Source: Collinsella sp. (lineage in GTDB: Bacteria; Actinomycetota; Coriobacteriia; Coriobacteriales; Coriobacteriaceae). Taken from it: 6,061 bases of DNA. The notes under the pieces were generated by a model. That model did no database searches, was not told the origin of the DNA, and was given only the letters and a program-made list of their open reading frames with translations. The translations under genes were made by a program, and so were the position numbers. Positions 1 through 5,298 of the stretch are shown piece by piece (the stretch's first letter is position 1; each line of letters starts with the position of its first letter). The stretch spans positions 1-6,061 of the forward strand of contig DXMW01000014.1 of assembly GCA_019414045.1 (NCBI GenBank). Direction: 5' to 3'.

Positions 1-537
1 GTCCGTGATGCCGAGGCGCTTGTTGACCTCGGCCGCGATCTGGCCGTGGCGGTTGTAGAGGTAGTCGCCCGGGCAGCTCTTATTCGCGTAGTCCCTGTGC
101 ACGGTCATGTTGCAGCCGTTCAGGTGGTTCACGCGGTCGTTTTTGCTGGTCGACCAGACGAGGCGCTTGATGCCGTTGCGCTTGCAGATGTCGGTCACGA
201 GATCCAGCAGCGCGGCGTATGCCTTCGCGGAGACGGGCCAGTCAGGTGCGCCGCCGTTGTTGGCGACTTCGATGGTGACGGCCCGCTGGTCGTTGGCGTT
301 GGACGAGGTGCACCACGAGCGGTTTGCCTCGTCGACGTACAGGGCGATCCGGCCGTCGGTGCCGATGCCGTAGTTGCTGGACGCCTGCCGCGCAGAGTTG
401 GCGAACAGGTTGCCGCAGGTTTCGACGGAGCAGTTGCCGGCCATACAGTGGATCGTGATGGTGTCGATCTTCTTGGTGCGCTTGCCCGAGTGGTTCGGGC
501 TGAGCTTGGTGTAGACCACCAGAGGGCTGTTACTCAT
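1..537 (-). CDS. N-acetylmuramoyl-L-alanine amidase (phage endolysin), 3' end cut by window
   Basis: The 179 visible residues form an Amidase_2/PGRP-type catalytic domain, which cleaves the amide bond between N-acetylmuramic acid and L-alanine in peptidoglycan. Visible landmarks are the first zinc-ligand histidine in TIHCMAG (H30), the SSNYGIGTDG strand (residues 53-62), VTIEVANN (E90) and the last zinc-ligand cluster TVHRDYANKSCPGDY (H147, C155). No signal peptide is seen, which suits a holin-dependent endolysin. The start ATG at 537 has an AAAGGAG ribosome binding site at 550-544, six bases upstream, and overlaps the end of the 34-residue ORF before it. The frame is open to the left edge, so any C-terminal cell-wall-binding domain lies outside the window. 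Its role is host lysis with the holin upstream. The catalytic assignment is firm; the substrate chemotype is known only from the family. Confidence 0.95.
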   Translation of the reverse strand, partial: MSNSPLVVYTKLSPNHSGKRTKKIDTITIHCMAGNCSVETCGNLFANSARQASSNYGIGTDGRIALYVDEANRSWCTSSNANDQRAVTIEVANNGGAPDWPVSAKAYAALLDLVTDICKRNGIKRLVWSTSKNDRVNHLNGCNMTVHRDYANKSCPGDYLYNRHGQIAAEVNKRLGITD

Positions 538-634
538 TGTCGTCTCCTTTCCCGCCGGTCAGCTCGTCGAGAGTCTCGTCTGTGATGGTCTCGCCGGGCT
601 TCAGCTTGATGTCGTCGGTGTTCTGGTTTTTCAT
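530..634 (-). CDS. 34-residue acidic peptide with double-glycine-leader-like end, upstream of endolysin
   Basis: This short ORF has a strong ribosome binding site, AAAGGAGG, seven bases before the ATG at 634. Its stop overlaps the endolysin start by several bases, so the two are translationally linked. The product is hydrophilic and acidic, with no membrane segment. Its C-terminal part, ITDETLDELTGG (residues 17-28), places hydrophobic residues at -12, -7 and -4 before Gly-Gly, like leaders cut by double-glycine peptidases, but only six residues (KGDDNE) follow. The GGKG codons coincide with the endolysin ribosome binding site, so the glycines may simply reflect that constraint. It lies just after a terminator. 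The ORF is probably translated; its function is unknown. Confidence 0.65.
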   Translation of the reverse strand: MKNQNTDDIKLKPGETITDETLDELTGGKGDDNE

Positions 635-654
635 GGGTTTGCCTCCTTTACAAG

Positions 655-683
655 CAAGAAAAGGGCGGGCCGGAGCCCGCCCT
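655..683 (-). terminator. Rho-independent terminator after the holin gene
   Basis: Read on the minus strand, a perfect 9-bp GC-rich stem (AGGGCGGGC / GCCCGCCCT) closes a TCCG tetraloop and is followed at once by TTTTCTTG. The stem begins six bases after the holin stop codon. It is a textbook intrinsic terminator for the minus-strand transcript. The next ORF starts only about 20 bases further on. Confidence 0.85.
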
Positions 684-688
684 CTCCG

Positions 689-1003
689 TTATTCGATGGT
701 CAGGCCCTCAGTGTTGAGCTGCTTGACGATTGCCTCGATCGCGTTGACGACGCTTTCCTCGTCGACCTTGAAGCCCTTCTGCTTCAGGAAGTCGAGGACG
801 TACTGCTTCTTCTCCTCGCCGCGGCCCTGTCCGACGTAGAGCTGCTCAGCGGCAGCGACGCCGATCTTTACCCACGCGGTCAGCTCCTTGCGCTGCGCCT
901 CGGTGGTCTGCTTCTTCAGCCACGGGATCAGGAAAACGCTGACGCCGGCGCCGATCAGAGCGATGGCTGCGTTGACGATGGGGGCGATGTCGATAGTGTT
1001 CAT
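689..1003 (-). CDS. Phage holin, LLH-type
   Basis: This 104-residue protein has an N-terminal hydrophobic segment (about residues 8-28: IVNAAIALIGAGVSVFLIPWL) followed by a charged helical region with the pattern LTAWVKIGVAAAEQLY and FLKQKGFKVDEESVVNAIEAIVKQL. That architecture and wording match the LLH family of phage holins (Phage_holin_6_1-like). Holins collect in the host inner membrane and open it at a set time, releasing the endolysin encoded just downstream. The ATG at 1003 overlaps the previous gene's stop as ATGA, and a GAGGAGG site lies eight bases upstream. A strong terminator follows the stop codon. The family assignment is from memory of the sequence pattern; the lysis context supports it. 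Confidence 0.85.
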   Translation of the reverse strand: MNTIDIAPIVNAAIALIGAGVSVFLIPWLKKQTTEAQRKELTAWVKIGVAAAEQLYVGQGRGEEKKQYVLDFLKQKGFKVDEESVVNAIEAIVKQLNTEGLTIE

Positions 1004-1308
1004 CCTTTTGCCTCCTCATTGTTGAGAGTGTCCCCGGATGGATCCGGGAACGGGTTGCCGTCGGCGTCGAGCCCGTGGCGGTTTCGGCTGATTTTCTCGC
1101 CGAGGCTCTTGCCGGCGTATGTGATTAGATAGCCGACGCAGGCGGTGAAGATGGTGCCGGTCAGCTCACCGACCGGGTCGCGCCCGAAGGCAGAGAGCAG
1201 CATAGAGCTGGCTGCGCTGAGCGTTGCCACGCTGGCCGCCCAGTATGCGAGCTTTTTGCTCGCCTCGATTTTCTTTTTACGCTTGCGCCGGCGCTTCTTT
1301 GCGGCCAT
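1000..1308 (-). CDS. Small two-pass membrane protein of the lysis cassette
   Basis: The 102-residue product begins with a very basic stretch (residues 3-13, KKRRRKRKKKI). Two hydrophobic segments follow, at about residues 20-41 (LAYWAASVATLSAASSMLLSAF) and 47-66 (ELTGTIFTACVGYLITYAG), then a polar, acidic C-terminus. I chose the ATG at 1308 because it has a perfect AGGAGGTGA site six bases upstream; the same frame is open to 1527, but that part overlaps the preceding gene and has no comparable site. Its stop overlaps the LLH holin start by four bases. Two membrane segments plus a charged tail fit a holin, second holin or antiholin, but I do not recognise the family, so the role is inferred from position. 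Confidence 0.8.
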   Translation of the reverse strand: MAAKKRRRKRKKKIEASKKLAYWAASVATLSAASSMLLSAFGRDPVGELTGTIFTACVGYLITYAGKSLGEKISRNRHGLDADGNPFPDPSGDTLNNEEAKG

Positions 1309-1321
1309 GCTGCTCACCTCC

Positions 1322-1687
1322 TCAGTCGATGATCGCGTGGATCCCCTGACTGGTGAGGAAGTCCTTCTGCGCGTGTTTGATTTTGGCAGCGTAGTCGAGG
1401 GCCGCGTGCATATCCCCGTTACAATGCGCGTCAGGGATGCGCTGCACGGCCCGGGCCGTCGCCTCGCCGAGGGCGATGGCTGCCGAGGTGCCTTGAATGG
1501 TGATGATCTGGAGATCTTCACGGGCACGCTCTCGGGCCGCTGCCTCTTTCTGTCGTTTGGCCTCCTCGGCCTCCTTTTGCTTCTCGCGCTTCTGGATCCT
1601 GTGCTCGAGCATCCAGAAGCAGAAGCCGGTCACGGCCGTCGGGATCCCCAGAAGGACGACGAGCGCGCCGATGTTGATTTCGATCAT
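1322..1687 (-). CDS. Single-pass membrane protein with coiled coil, phage late region
   Basis: The 121-residue protein has one N-terminal membrane segment (residues 7-27, ALVVLLGIPTAVTGFCFWML). A long charged helix of E/K/R/A residues follows (about 31-60), likely a coiled coil. The C-terminal part holds AAIALGEATARAVQR and the Cys/His-bearing HCNGDMHAALDYA, ending in KDFLTSQGIHAIID. The same layout recurs in many uncharacterised clostridial phage proteins found between tail and lysis genes, as I recall them. The ATG at 1687 follows a GAGGTGA site at short spacing and a GC-rich hairpin. The product likely sits in the cytoplasmic membrane with its coiled coil in the cytoplasm. A spanin-like or holin-associated role is conceivable but unsupported. 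Confidence 0.8.
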   Translation of the reverse strand: MIEINIGALVVLLGIPTAVTGFCFWMLEHRIQKREKQKEAEEAKRQKEAAARERAREDLQIITIQGTSAAIALGEATARAVQRIPDAHCNGDMHAALDYAAKIKHAQKDFLTSQGIHAIID

Positions 1688-1707
1688 GGTGTCACCTCAT
1701 AAAAGTC

Positions 1708-1732
1708 GGAGGGCCGCAGCTCGCGGCCCTCC
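1708..1732 (-). terminator. GC-rich hairpin, possible weak terminator or attenuator
   Basis: A perfect 10-bp inverted repeat (GGAGGGCCGC / GCGGCCCTCC) with a 5-base loop lies between the mini-gene ending at 1747 and the membrane protein starting at 1687. On the minus strand only a broken T tract follows (GACTTTTATG), so termination may be partial. It divides the tail-side genes from the lysis-side genes. Confidence 0.6.
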
Positions 1733-1746
1733 TTTGGTTTGTGGGC

Positions 1747-1938
1747 TTATTCCTCGACGTCGTCGAAGTAGCCCATGTCGACGAGATACTTGTGCACGCG
1801 GGCCTTCAGCTTCGCGGGGACGTCGTCCTCGGTGATGCGGCCCATGATGATCTCGCCTGCATACAGACGTACCAGCATTTCACGCTCCTCCTTTCCTGCA
1901 ATTTTTAATAATAGCCACGCGAGGGCCCGGGCGATCAT
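1747..1938 (-). CDS. CD1375/XkdX-like mini-protein (two possible starts)
   Basis: The body reads LVRLYAGEIIMGRITEDDVPAKLKARVHKYL, the pattern of the short CD1375/XkdX-like phage proteins encoded next to tail-fibre genes (aromatic-x-x-x-I-I-x-G, then a D/E-DVP-x-x-L motif). Two starts are credible. The ATG at 1938 overlaps the previous stop as ATGA and gives 63 residues with a hydrophobic N-terminus (MIARALAWLLLKIAG). The ATG at 1878 gives 43 residues and has a better site, AAAGGAGGAG, six bases upstream, and it matches the usual family length. I keep the longer frame as the outer limit. The molecular role of this family is unknown; position suggests the tail or adhesin module. Confidence 0.7.
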   Translation of the reverse strand: MIARALAWLLLKIAGKEEREMLVRLYAGEIIMGRITEDDVPAKLKARVHKYLVDMGYFDDVEE

Positions 1939-2099
1939 TCGGTCGCCCCTTCCTTCGCGGTGCCAGCGTTTGCGGCTGCCTCGATGGCAGCGATGGCGTC
2001 CTCGACCTGCTTGCGCAGCTTCTTCGGGACGTCGTTGATGGTCATGGTGGAGCCTTCGCGTGTCAGCTCCTTGACGTACAGCTCGACGATCTTGCTCAT
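1935..2099 (-). CDS. CD1375/XkdX-like mini-protein, paralogue of the next gene
   Basis: This 54-residue ORF (begins MSKIVELYVKEL) carries TINDVPKKLRKQVEDAI, which parallels TEDDVPAKLKARVHKYL in the following gene. The two look like diverged tandem copies of the CD1375/XkdX-like family. The ATG at 2099 overlaps the previous stop as ATGA, has GGGGAGGT six bases upstream, and the stop at 1935 overlaps the next ATG the same way. No membrane segment or signal peptide is seen; the C-terminus is Ala-rich and acidic. The function is unknown, but translational coupling to the DGR target gene suggests a shared structural module. Confidence 0.7.
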   Translation of the reverse strand: MSKIVELYVKELTREGSTMTINDVPKKLRKQVEDAIAAIEAAANAGTAKEGATE

Positions 2100-2266
2100 G
2101 CTGTTACCTCCCCTCCGTCGCCGTAGACCACGTCGGCCAGCTCCATGATGCAGCCCTTCAGCAGCTCGATGGTGTCAGCCTGCTCGGCGATGGTTTTGTC
2201 CTTCTTGGCCTCTGCGGCCTGTTCGTCGTTCAGCTTTTGGATGCTGTCGGCTCTGTGCTTAATCAT
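2096..2266 (-). CDS. 56-residue helical mini-protein coupled to the DGR target
   Basis: The product, MIKHRADSIQKLNDEQ through VYGDGGEVTA, is almost wholly charged or helical, with a heptad-like pattern (IQKLNDEQAAEAKKDKTIAE and DTIELLKGCIMELADVV) that suggests a short coiled coil. The ATG at 2266 overlaps the target gene stop as ATGA and has GGAGGT eight bases upstream, lying inside the last target codons. The stop overlaps the next start. I do not recognise a family. Position directly after an adhesin-like gene would fit a fibre chaperone, a small structural partner or a tail accessory protein, but nothing in the sequence proves this. Confidence 0.7.
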   Translation of the reverse strand: MIKHRADSIQKLNDEQAAEAKKDKTIAEQADTIELLKGCIMELADVVYGDGGEVTA

Positions 2267-3972
2267 GCAAAGTTACCTCCGATCGACTGGATGTAGCAGG
2301 TCTCCGTAGCAGAGCCGCGGAGCAGCTTGGCCTTGACCTTGACGCCCCACGCTGCGGCCGTCTTGGTCTTGTTTGTGAAGTAGTGCTTCTGGCCGGTGCG
2401 GGCCTTCTGTGTGATGTCCTCCCACGTCGGACTCGCGTCGTTACCGTTGTTGCAGATCCAGACCTGAAGCGTGCAGCCGGCCGGGAAATTACCCTGAATG
2501 TTGACGAGGGCCTTGGTCGGCATGGCGTCGGCCTCCATAGCGAGGGTCTGCTCGAACTCGACGGACGTGACGGCCTTGGTGAAGGTCAGCGTGCGGGTGA
2601 CGCTGGCGTCCTTGGCGTCGGTCGCCACGATCTTCAGGGTGTGGCTGCCGTTCACGACCTTCAGCCACGCCTCGGAGCCGATCGTCAGCGTGTTGGTCTG
2701 GCCGAGGGTCACGGTGTAGCTGCGCAGCGTCACGCCGTCCAGCATCTCGACGACGTCGACCTGATGGCCGTCGGCGTCGGTGACGGTGTACTCGTAGGAC
2801 GGGGCCGCCGTGCTGAAGCTGCCGAGGGCGCTGTCTGTGCCGCTGATGACGGGCGGTCGGTTATTGGTGACGGTGCGGGTGACGCTGGTGGTGTATGCGC
2901 TCTCCGCGCCGGCGGCGTCGTATGCCTTGACGCGGTACTGCACGCTCGTCCATCCGTAGGTGATGGCGTCGGTGTAGCTGCGCGAGGATCCCTTGTAGAT
3001 CTGCGCCCATGTGCCGCTCCCGACTTTGCGCTCCAGAACGTAGCCGGAGAGGTTGCCATCGGGGTCGGTGGAGGCCGCCCACGAGATGCTCAGGTTTTCG
3101 CCGCCGAGCACTTCGCTCGGGACAGTGATGGACGACGGCGCTGTGGGCGCCTGATTGTAGATCACTGTATAGCATCCATCCGAGTCGACGGAGTCGGAGA
3201 TCAGGAGATCAGAGGACAGATTACAAGCGGGGCGCAGGCCGTAGTAGCCGCCGTAGGCGTAGTACCAGCTCAGAGTGCCATCGGTGTCGACGCAGCGGGC
3301 GTAGAAGGCCGAGCCGGCATAGGCGTCCCGCAGCCAGTAGTACCACGCGGCACCAGAGCCCGGGTTGCTGGAATAGTTGGAATTGGCGACGCAGGAGGCC
3401 GTCACGGTGGCGATGCGGCTGTTGTTGTCGCCGAAGATTGCCAGCTTGCTGCCGCAGACGTGGTCGCCGCTCAGGCCGACCTCAGTGCAGGACAGGGGGA
3501 AGATCTTGTCCGTGCAGGTCTCCGTCCCGCCGCCGTCTGTGGAGCTCTTGCCGACCGTGATGGTGGTGTTCAGCAGAGCTGCCCGCTCGTTGGCGGTGAA
3601 GGCGTTCAGAAAACCGGCGAGGCCACTGTACGGGTTGACGCCGTTCCAGACGTGGGAGGAGTCCGGCGTCTGGTCTGCGGAGTGCTGTGCGGTGTACCAC
3701 TGGCCGGCAGCCGCGGGGCTGTTGAGCCACTGGCGCAGGTTCGAGTAGATGTAGCGGTTGTTGCCGTAGCCGCGGCGGTCGCTGTTGCCGTTACTCGGTT
3801 CTGTCGCGTCGAAGCACAGCATCTTGATGATCTGGTTGGTCACGAGCGTGACGCTGTTGGAGGGGTAGCCTGCGTGGTTCTTATCGGCCACGATCCAGAC
3901 GATCGGGCTGCCGTACAGGCTGCCGAACTTGACCTTCGACTTGTTTGCGAGGTTGCTCAGTTTTTGGGCCAT
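2263..3972 (-). CDS. DGR target protein: DUF6273 lectin-like domain with variable segment, then FN3-like domains
   Basis: The 569-residue protein is the diversified gene of the retroelement. Residues about 25-255 match DUF6273, a C-type-lectin/FGE-like fold: VWIVADKNH, SVTLVTNQII, SNLRQWLNS (77-85), GFLNAFTANE, then YYWLRDAYAGSA and GLRPACNLSSD. The variable segment is residues 219-250, with changed residues F223, Y224, C227, D229, S235, W236, Y237, Y238, G241, Y243 and Y244. A fibronectin-III-like domain follows (about 278-368, with ISWAASTDPDGNLSGYVLER and YRVKAYDAAGAES). Next come a second beta-sandwich-like unit (371-467, YTVTDADGHQVDVVEMLDG) and a C-terminal beta-rich region. The ATG at 3972 has AAAGGAGA eight bases upstream, inside the reverse transcriptase gene, which it overlaps by 92 bases. 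No signal peptide is seen, which fits a virion protein. It is likely a tail or capsid-decorating receptor-binding protein. Confidence 0.95.
   Translation of the reverse strand: MAQKLSNLANKSKVKFGSLYGSPIVWIVADKNHAGYPSNSVTLVTNQIIKMLCFDATEPSNGNSDRRGYGNNRYIYSNLRQWLNSPAAAGQWYTAQHSADQTPDSSHVWNGVNPYSGLAGFLNAFTANERAALLNTTITVGKSSTDGGGTETCTDKIFPLSCTEVGLSGDHVCGSKLAIFGDNNSRIATVTASCVANSNYSSNPGSGAAWYYWLRDAYAGSAFYARCVDTDGTLSWYYAYGGYYGLRPACNLSSDLLISDSVDSDGCYTVIYNQAPTAPSSITVPSEVLGGENLSISWAASTDPDGNLSGYVLERKVGSGTWAQIYKGSSRSYTDAITYGWTSVQYRVKAYDAAGAESAYTTSVTRTVTNNRPPVISGTDSALGSFSTAAPSYEYTVTDADGHQVDVVEMLDGVTLRSYTVTLGQTNTLTIGSEAWLKVVNGSHTLKIVATDAKDASVTRTLTFTKAVTSVEFEQTLAMEADAMPTKALVNIQGNFPAGCTLQVWICNNGNDASPTWEDITQKARTGQKHYFTNKTKTAAAWGVKVKAKLLRGSATETCYIQSIGGNFA
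3225..3240 (-). other. Candidate IMH: GC-rich adenine-free end of the VR
   Basis: The coding-strand 3' end of the VR is GGCCTGCGCCCCGCTT, 16 bases without adenine and identical in the TR (5299-5314). In studied DGRs a GC-rich block at this place, the initiation of mutagenic homing site, marks where cDNA joins the target. Its position, composition and lack of variation fit that role. Unlike the Bordetella phage case, no differing bases separate the VR and TR versions here. Confidence 0.65.
3225..3319 (-). repeat. DGR variable repeat (VR)
   Basis: This 95-base copy matches the template repeat at 5299-5393 in the same orientation, with 14 mismatches. On the coding strand every mismatch is at a template adenine: nine are A-to-T and five A-to-G. 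The other 70 bases (all G, C and T) are identical. The 14 changes alter 11 codons, including all ten AAC codons of the template. The match stops sharply at both ends. It encodes residues 219-250 of the target. Confidence 0.98.
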
Positions 3973-5104
3973 GAGTTGTGTCTCCTTTCGGTGATGGTTT
4001 GAGCTCCGGGAAATAGCTGAAGAAATAGGCGTCCATGTTCTGCCGCAGGTGGTAGGTGTTGCCGTGTGAGATGTGGCCCGTCCAGCTCGCGTAGGATTGC
4101 ACGACGCTGTCGAGTGTCATCTTGCCGGAGTCCACCAGCCCGCGGAACTTGCGGATCTTGCGCTTCATGTTGTCGATGCTTTTGGCTCGCACTTTCCTCA
4201 CGACCTTGCCGGTCTGTGTGAGGTATGTGTGAAAACCGAGGAAGTCGATGCCGTTTTTCAGCGGGAGGATCTGCGTCTTACCGTTCAGCCGAAGGCCGAG
4301 CGGCTTGATGTACGCCTCGATCTCCTTGAGTATCTGCCGGAGCAGCAGCTTGTCGCTGTGGATGATGTAAAAGTCGTCCATGTACCTGCCATATACGAGG
4401 CCGCGGTCATCCCTCAGCCAGTGGTCGAAGGCGTCCAGATAGAGCAGCGCGAGCAGTTGGCTCGACTGGTTGCCGATCGGGATGCCGGGGTCTGGCGTGC
4501 TGTCGATTATGAGCCACAGCAGCCACTCAGCGAAGTCGATCAGCTCGGGATCCTTCAGCCACTTCAGGGCCCGGCGGGCCGTTTCGTAACAGTAGGAATG
4601 GAGCAGGGTGTAAAAGAACTTTGAAAAATCGCCCTTCAGTACCCAGCCGTCGGCGTAGTCCCACTCGTTCATCGGCCGGGGCGGCAGGCCGGCAGCCTTG
4701 CGGGCTGCTTCGTCTGCTGCCTTTCGGCTGAAGAAATAGTGGCGCATGGCCGCAGACAGACGGTCGAGGCCGTCGTGGGTGCCTTTGCCGATCTGGCCGG
4801 CGTAGTTGTCCCGGATGAAGCGCCGGGAGAACGCCGGCTCGAGGACGTTGTCGCAGAGCGAGTGCTGGACGACTTTGCCCTCGAAGTCGATGGCGAAGAC
4901 GAGCCGCTCCTTGGGCTCGTACACCTTGAAGGGGTAGTAGGGCCCGAAGGAATAGTCGCGCCGCTGGAGCCTCTCAGAGAGGGCGACGGTGCGCTCGATG
5001 GCCTCCATGCGGTAGCGCATGGCGGTCGGGTTGTCGCGCTTTCCGCAGCGGGTTTTGCGGTATGCTTTGTAGAGCGCGATGGTGCTGTTTACGATATTCT
5101 CCAT
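3881..5104 (-). CDS. DGR-type reverse transcriptase
   Basis: The 407-residue enzyme copies the TR RNA into cDNA, misreading adenines. Motifs appear in the expected order: RT1 with RLVFAIDFEGKVVQHSL (67-83), RT2 with RDNYAGQIGKGTH (98-110), RT3 with VLKGDFSKFF holding the first catalytic aspartate (D159), RT4 with GIPIGNQSSQ (207-216; IGxxxSQ is the mark of DGR enzymes, where retroviral and group II enzymes differ), RT5 YMDD (241-244, D243 and D244) and GIDFLGF (285-291). No maturase-X or endonuclease domain is present. I chose the ATG at 5104 because GGGGAG lies eight bases upstream; an upstream ATG at 5164 adds 20 residues but falls in the structured spacer. The last 30 residues (378-407, rich in K, R, Q, P) are encoded across the target gene start in another frame. 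It lies downstream of avd and TR and works with Avd. Confidence 0.97.
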   Translation of the reverse strand: MENIVNSTIALYKAYRKTRCGKRDNPTAMRYRMEAIERTVALSERLQRRDYSFGPYYPFKVYEPKERLVFAIDFEGKVVQHSLCDNVLEPAFSRRFIRDNYAGQIGKGTHDGLDRLSAAMRHYFFSRKAADEAARKAAGLPPRPMNEWDYADGWVLKGDFSKFFYTLLHSYCYETARRALKWLKDPELIDFAEWLLWLIIDSTPDPGIPIGNQSSQLLALLYLDAFDHWLRDDRGLVYGRYMDDFYIIHSDKLLLRQILKEIEAYIKPLGLRLNGKTQILPLKNGIDFLGFHTYLTQTGKVVRKVRAKSIDNMKRKIRKFRGLVDSGKMTLDSVVQSYASWTGHISHGNTYHLRQNMDAYFFSYFPELKPSPKGDTTHGPKTEQPRKQVEGQVRQPVRQPDRLDRGR

Positions 5105-5112
5105 TGAAAAGT

Positions 5113-5118
5113 CTCCCC
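5113..5118 (-). promoter_or_regulatory. Ribosome binding site fixing the reverse transcriptase start
   Basis: GGGGAG on the minus strand lies eight bases before the ATG at 5104. No comparable site precedes the in-frame ATG at 5164, so this site decides the start. It also lies just outside the hairpin-rich TR-RT spacer. Confidence 0.8.
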
Positions 5119-5136
5119 GCCGTGTATAGCTCCGGC

Positions 5137-5170
5137 CACGCTTTGCGTGCGCCGCCGGGGGCATCGGCGG
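5137..5170 (-). other. Two hairpins in the TR-RT spacer
   Basis: In the minus-strand transcript CCGCCG (5170-5165) pairs with CGGCGG (5157-5152) across a 7-base loop. CACGC (5149-5145) pairs with GCGTG (5141-5137) across AAA. Both lie in the 194-base spacer after the TR, the part of the DGR RNA that in Bordetella phage is needed for cDNA priming. They may be part of that structure or may hold back reverse transcriptase translation. Confidence 0.5.
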
Positions 5171-5193
5171 TCTTGTGTTTACCCATGACCGGG

Positions 5194-5231
5194 CCGGTCA
5201 GACGGCCGCGGCTGCGGGAGGGATATGCCTT
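5194..5231 (-). repeat. 3' arm of the stem bracketing the TR
   Basis: On the minus strand AAGGCATATCCC (5231-5220) can pair along all 12 positions with GGGGTATGCCTT at 5414-5403, counting one G-U. GGCCGTCTGACCGG (5207-5194) pairs at 12 of 14 positions with CCAGTGAGGCGGCC at 5431-5418. A 12-base GC-rich bulge (5219-5208) separates the two blocks on this side. Confidence 0.65.
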
Positions 5232-5298
5232 CCTTGGATGATGGGGCACAGTGTTCGCCGTCCGTCTCCGGGCGGTTAATAAGTCGGGCGATCCATCG

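Noticed and set aside
1309..1527. Longer form of the two-pass membrane protein starting at 1527
   Set aside because: The extra part lies antiphase inside the preceding gene and reads as arginine/serine-rich shadow sequence. The ATG at 1308 has a perfect ribosome binding site.
2730..3175. Two minus-strand ORFs within the target gene
   Set aside because: They are alternative frames of the FN3-like coding region, rich in R, P, S and T as expected of frame-shifted GC-rich DNA, with no start signals.
3196..3211. Tandem 8-base repeat beside the VR
   Set aside because: Only two copies, and it encodes part of the target (SDLLISDS region). It could arise by chance; noted only for its closeness to the candidate IMH.
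2383..4002. 539-codon open frame on the plus strand across the target gene
   Set aside because: It is antisense to the target. Its composition (V, G, A, D rich) is that of a GC-rich shadow frame, and it has no ribosome binding site or recognisable domain.
5105..5164. Upstream start for the reverse transcriptase at 5164
   Set aside because: The extra 20 residues fall in the hairpin spacer, and no ribosome binding site precedes that ATG, whereas the ATG at 5104 has GGGGAG at good spacing.
4974..5249. 91-residue minus-strand ORF starting in the TR-RT spacer
   Set aside because: It overlaps the reverse transcriptase start, lacks a ribosome binding site, and is basic and low in structure. The hairpin content explains the sequence better.
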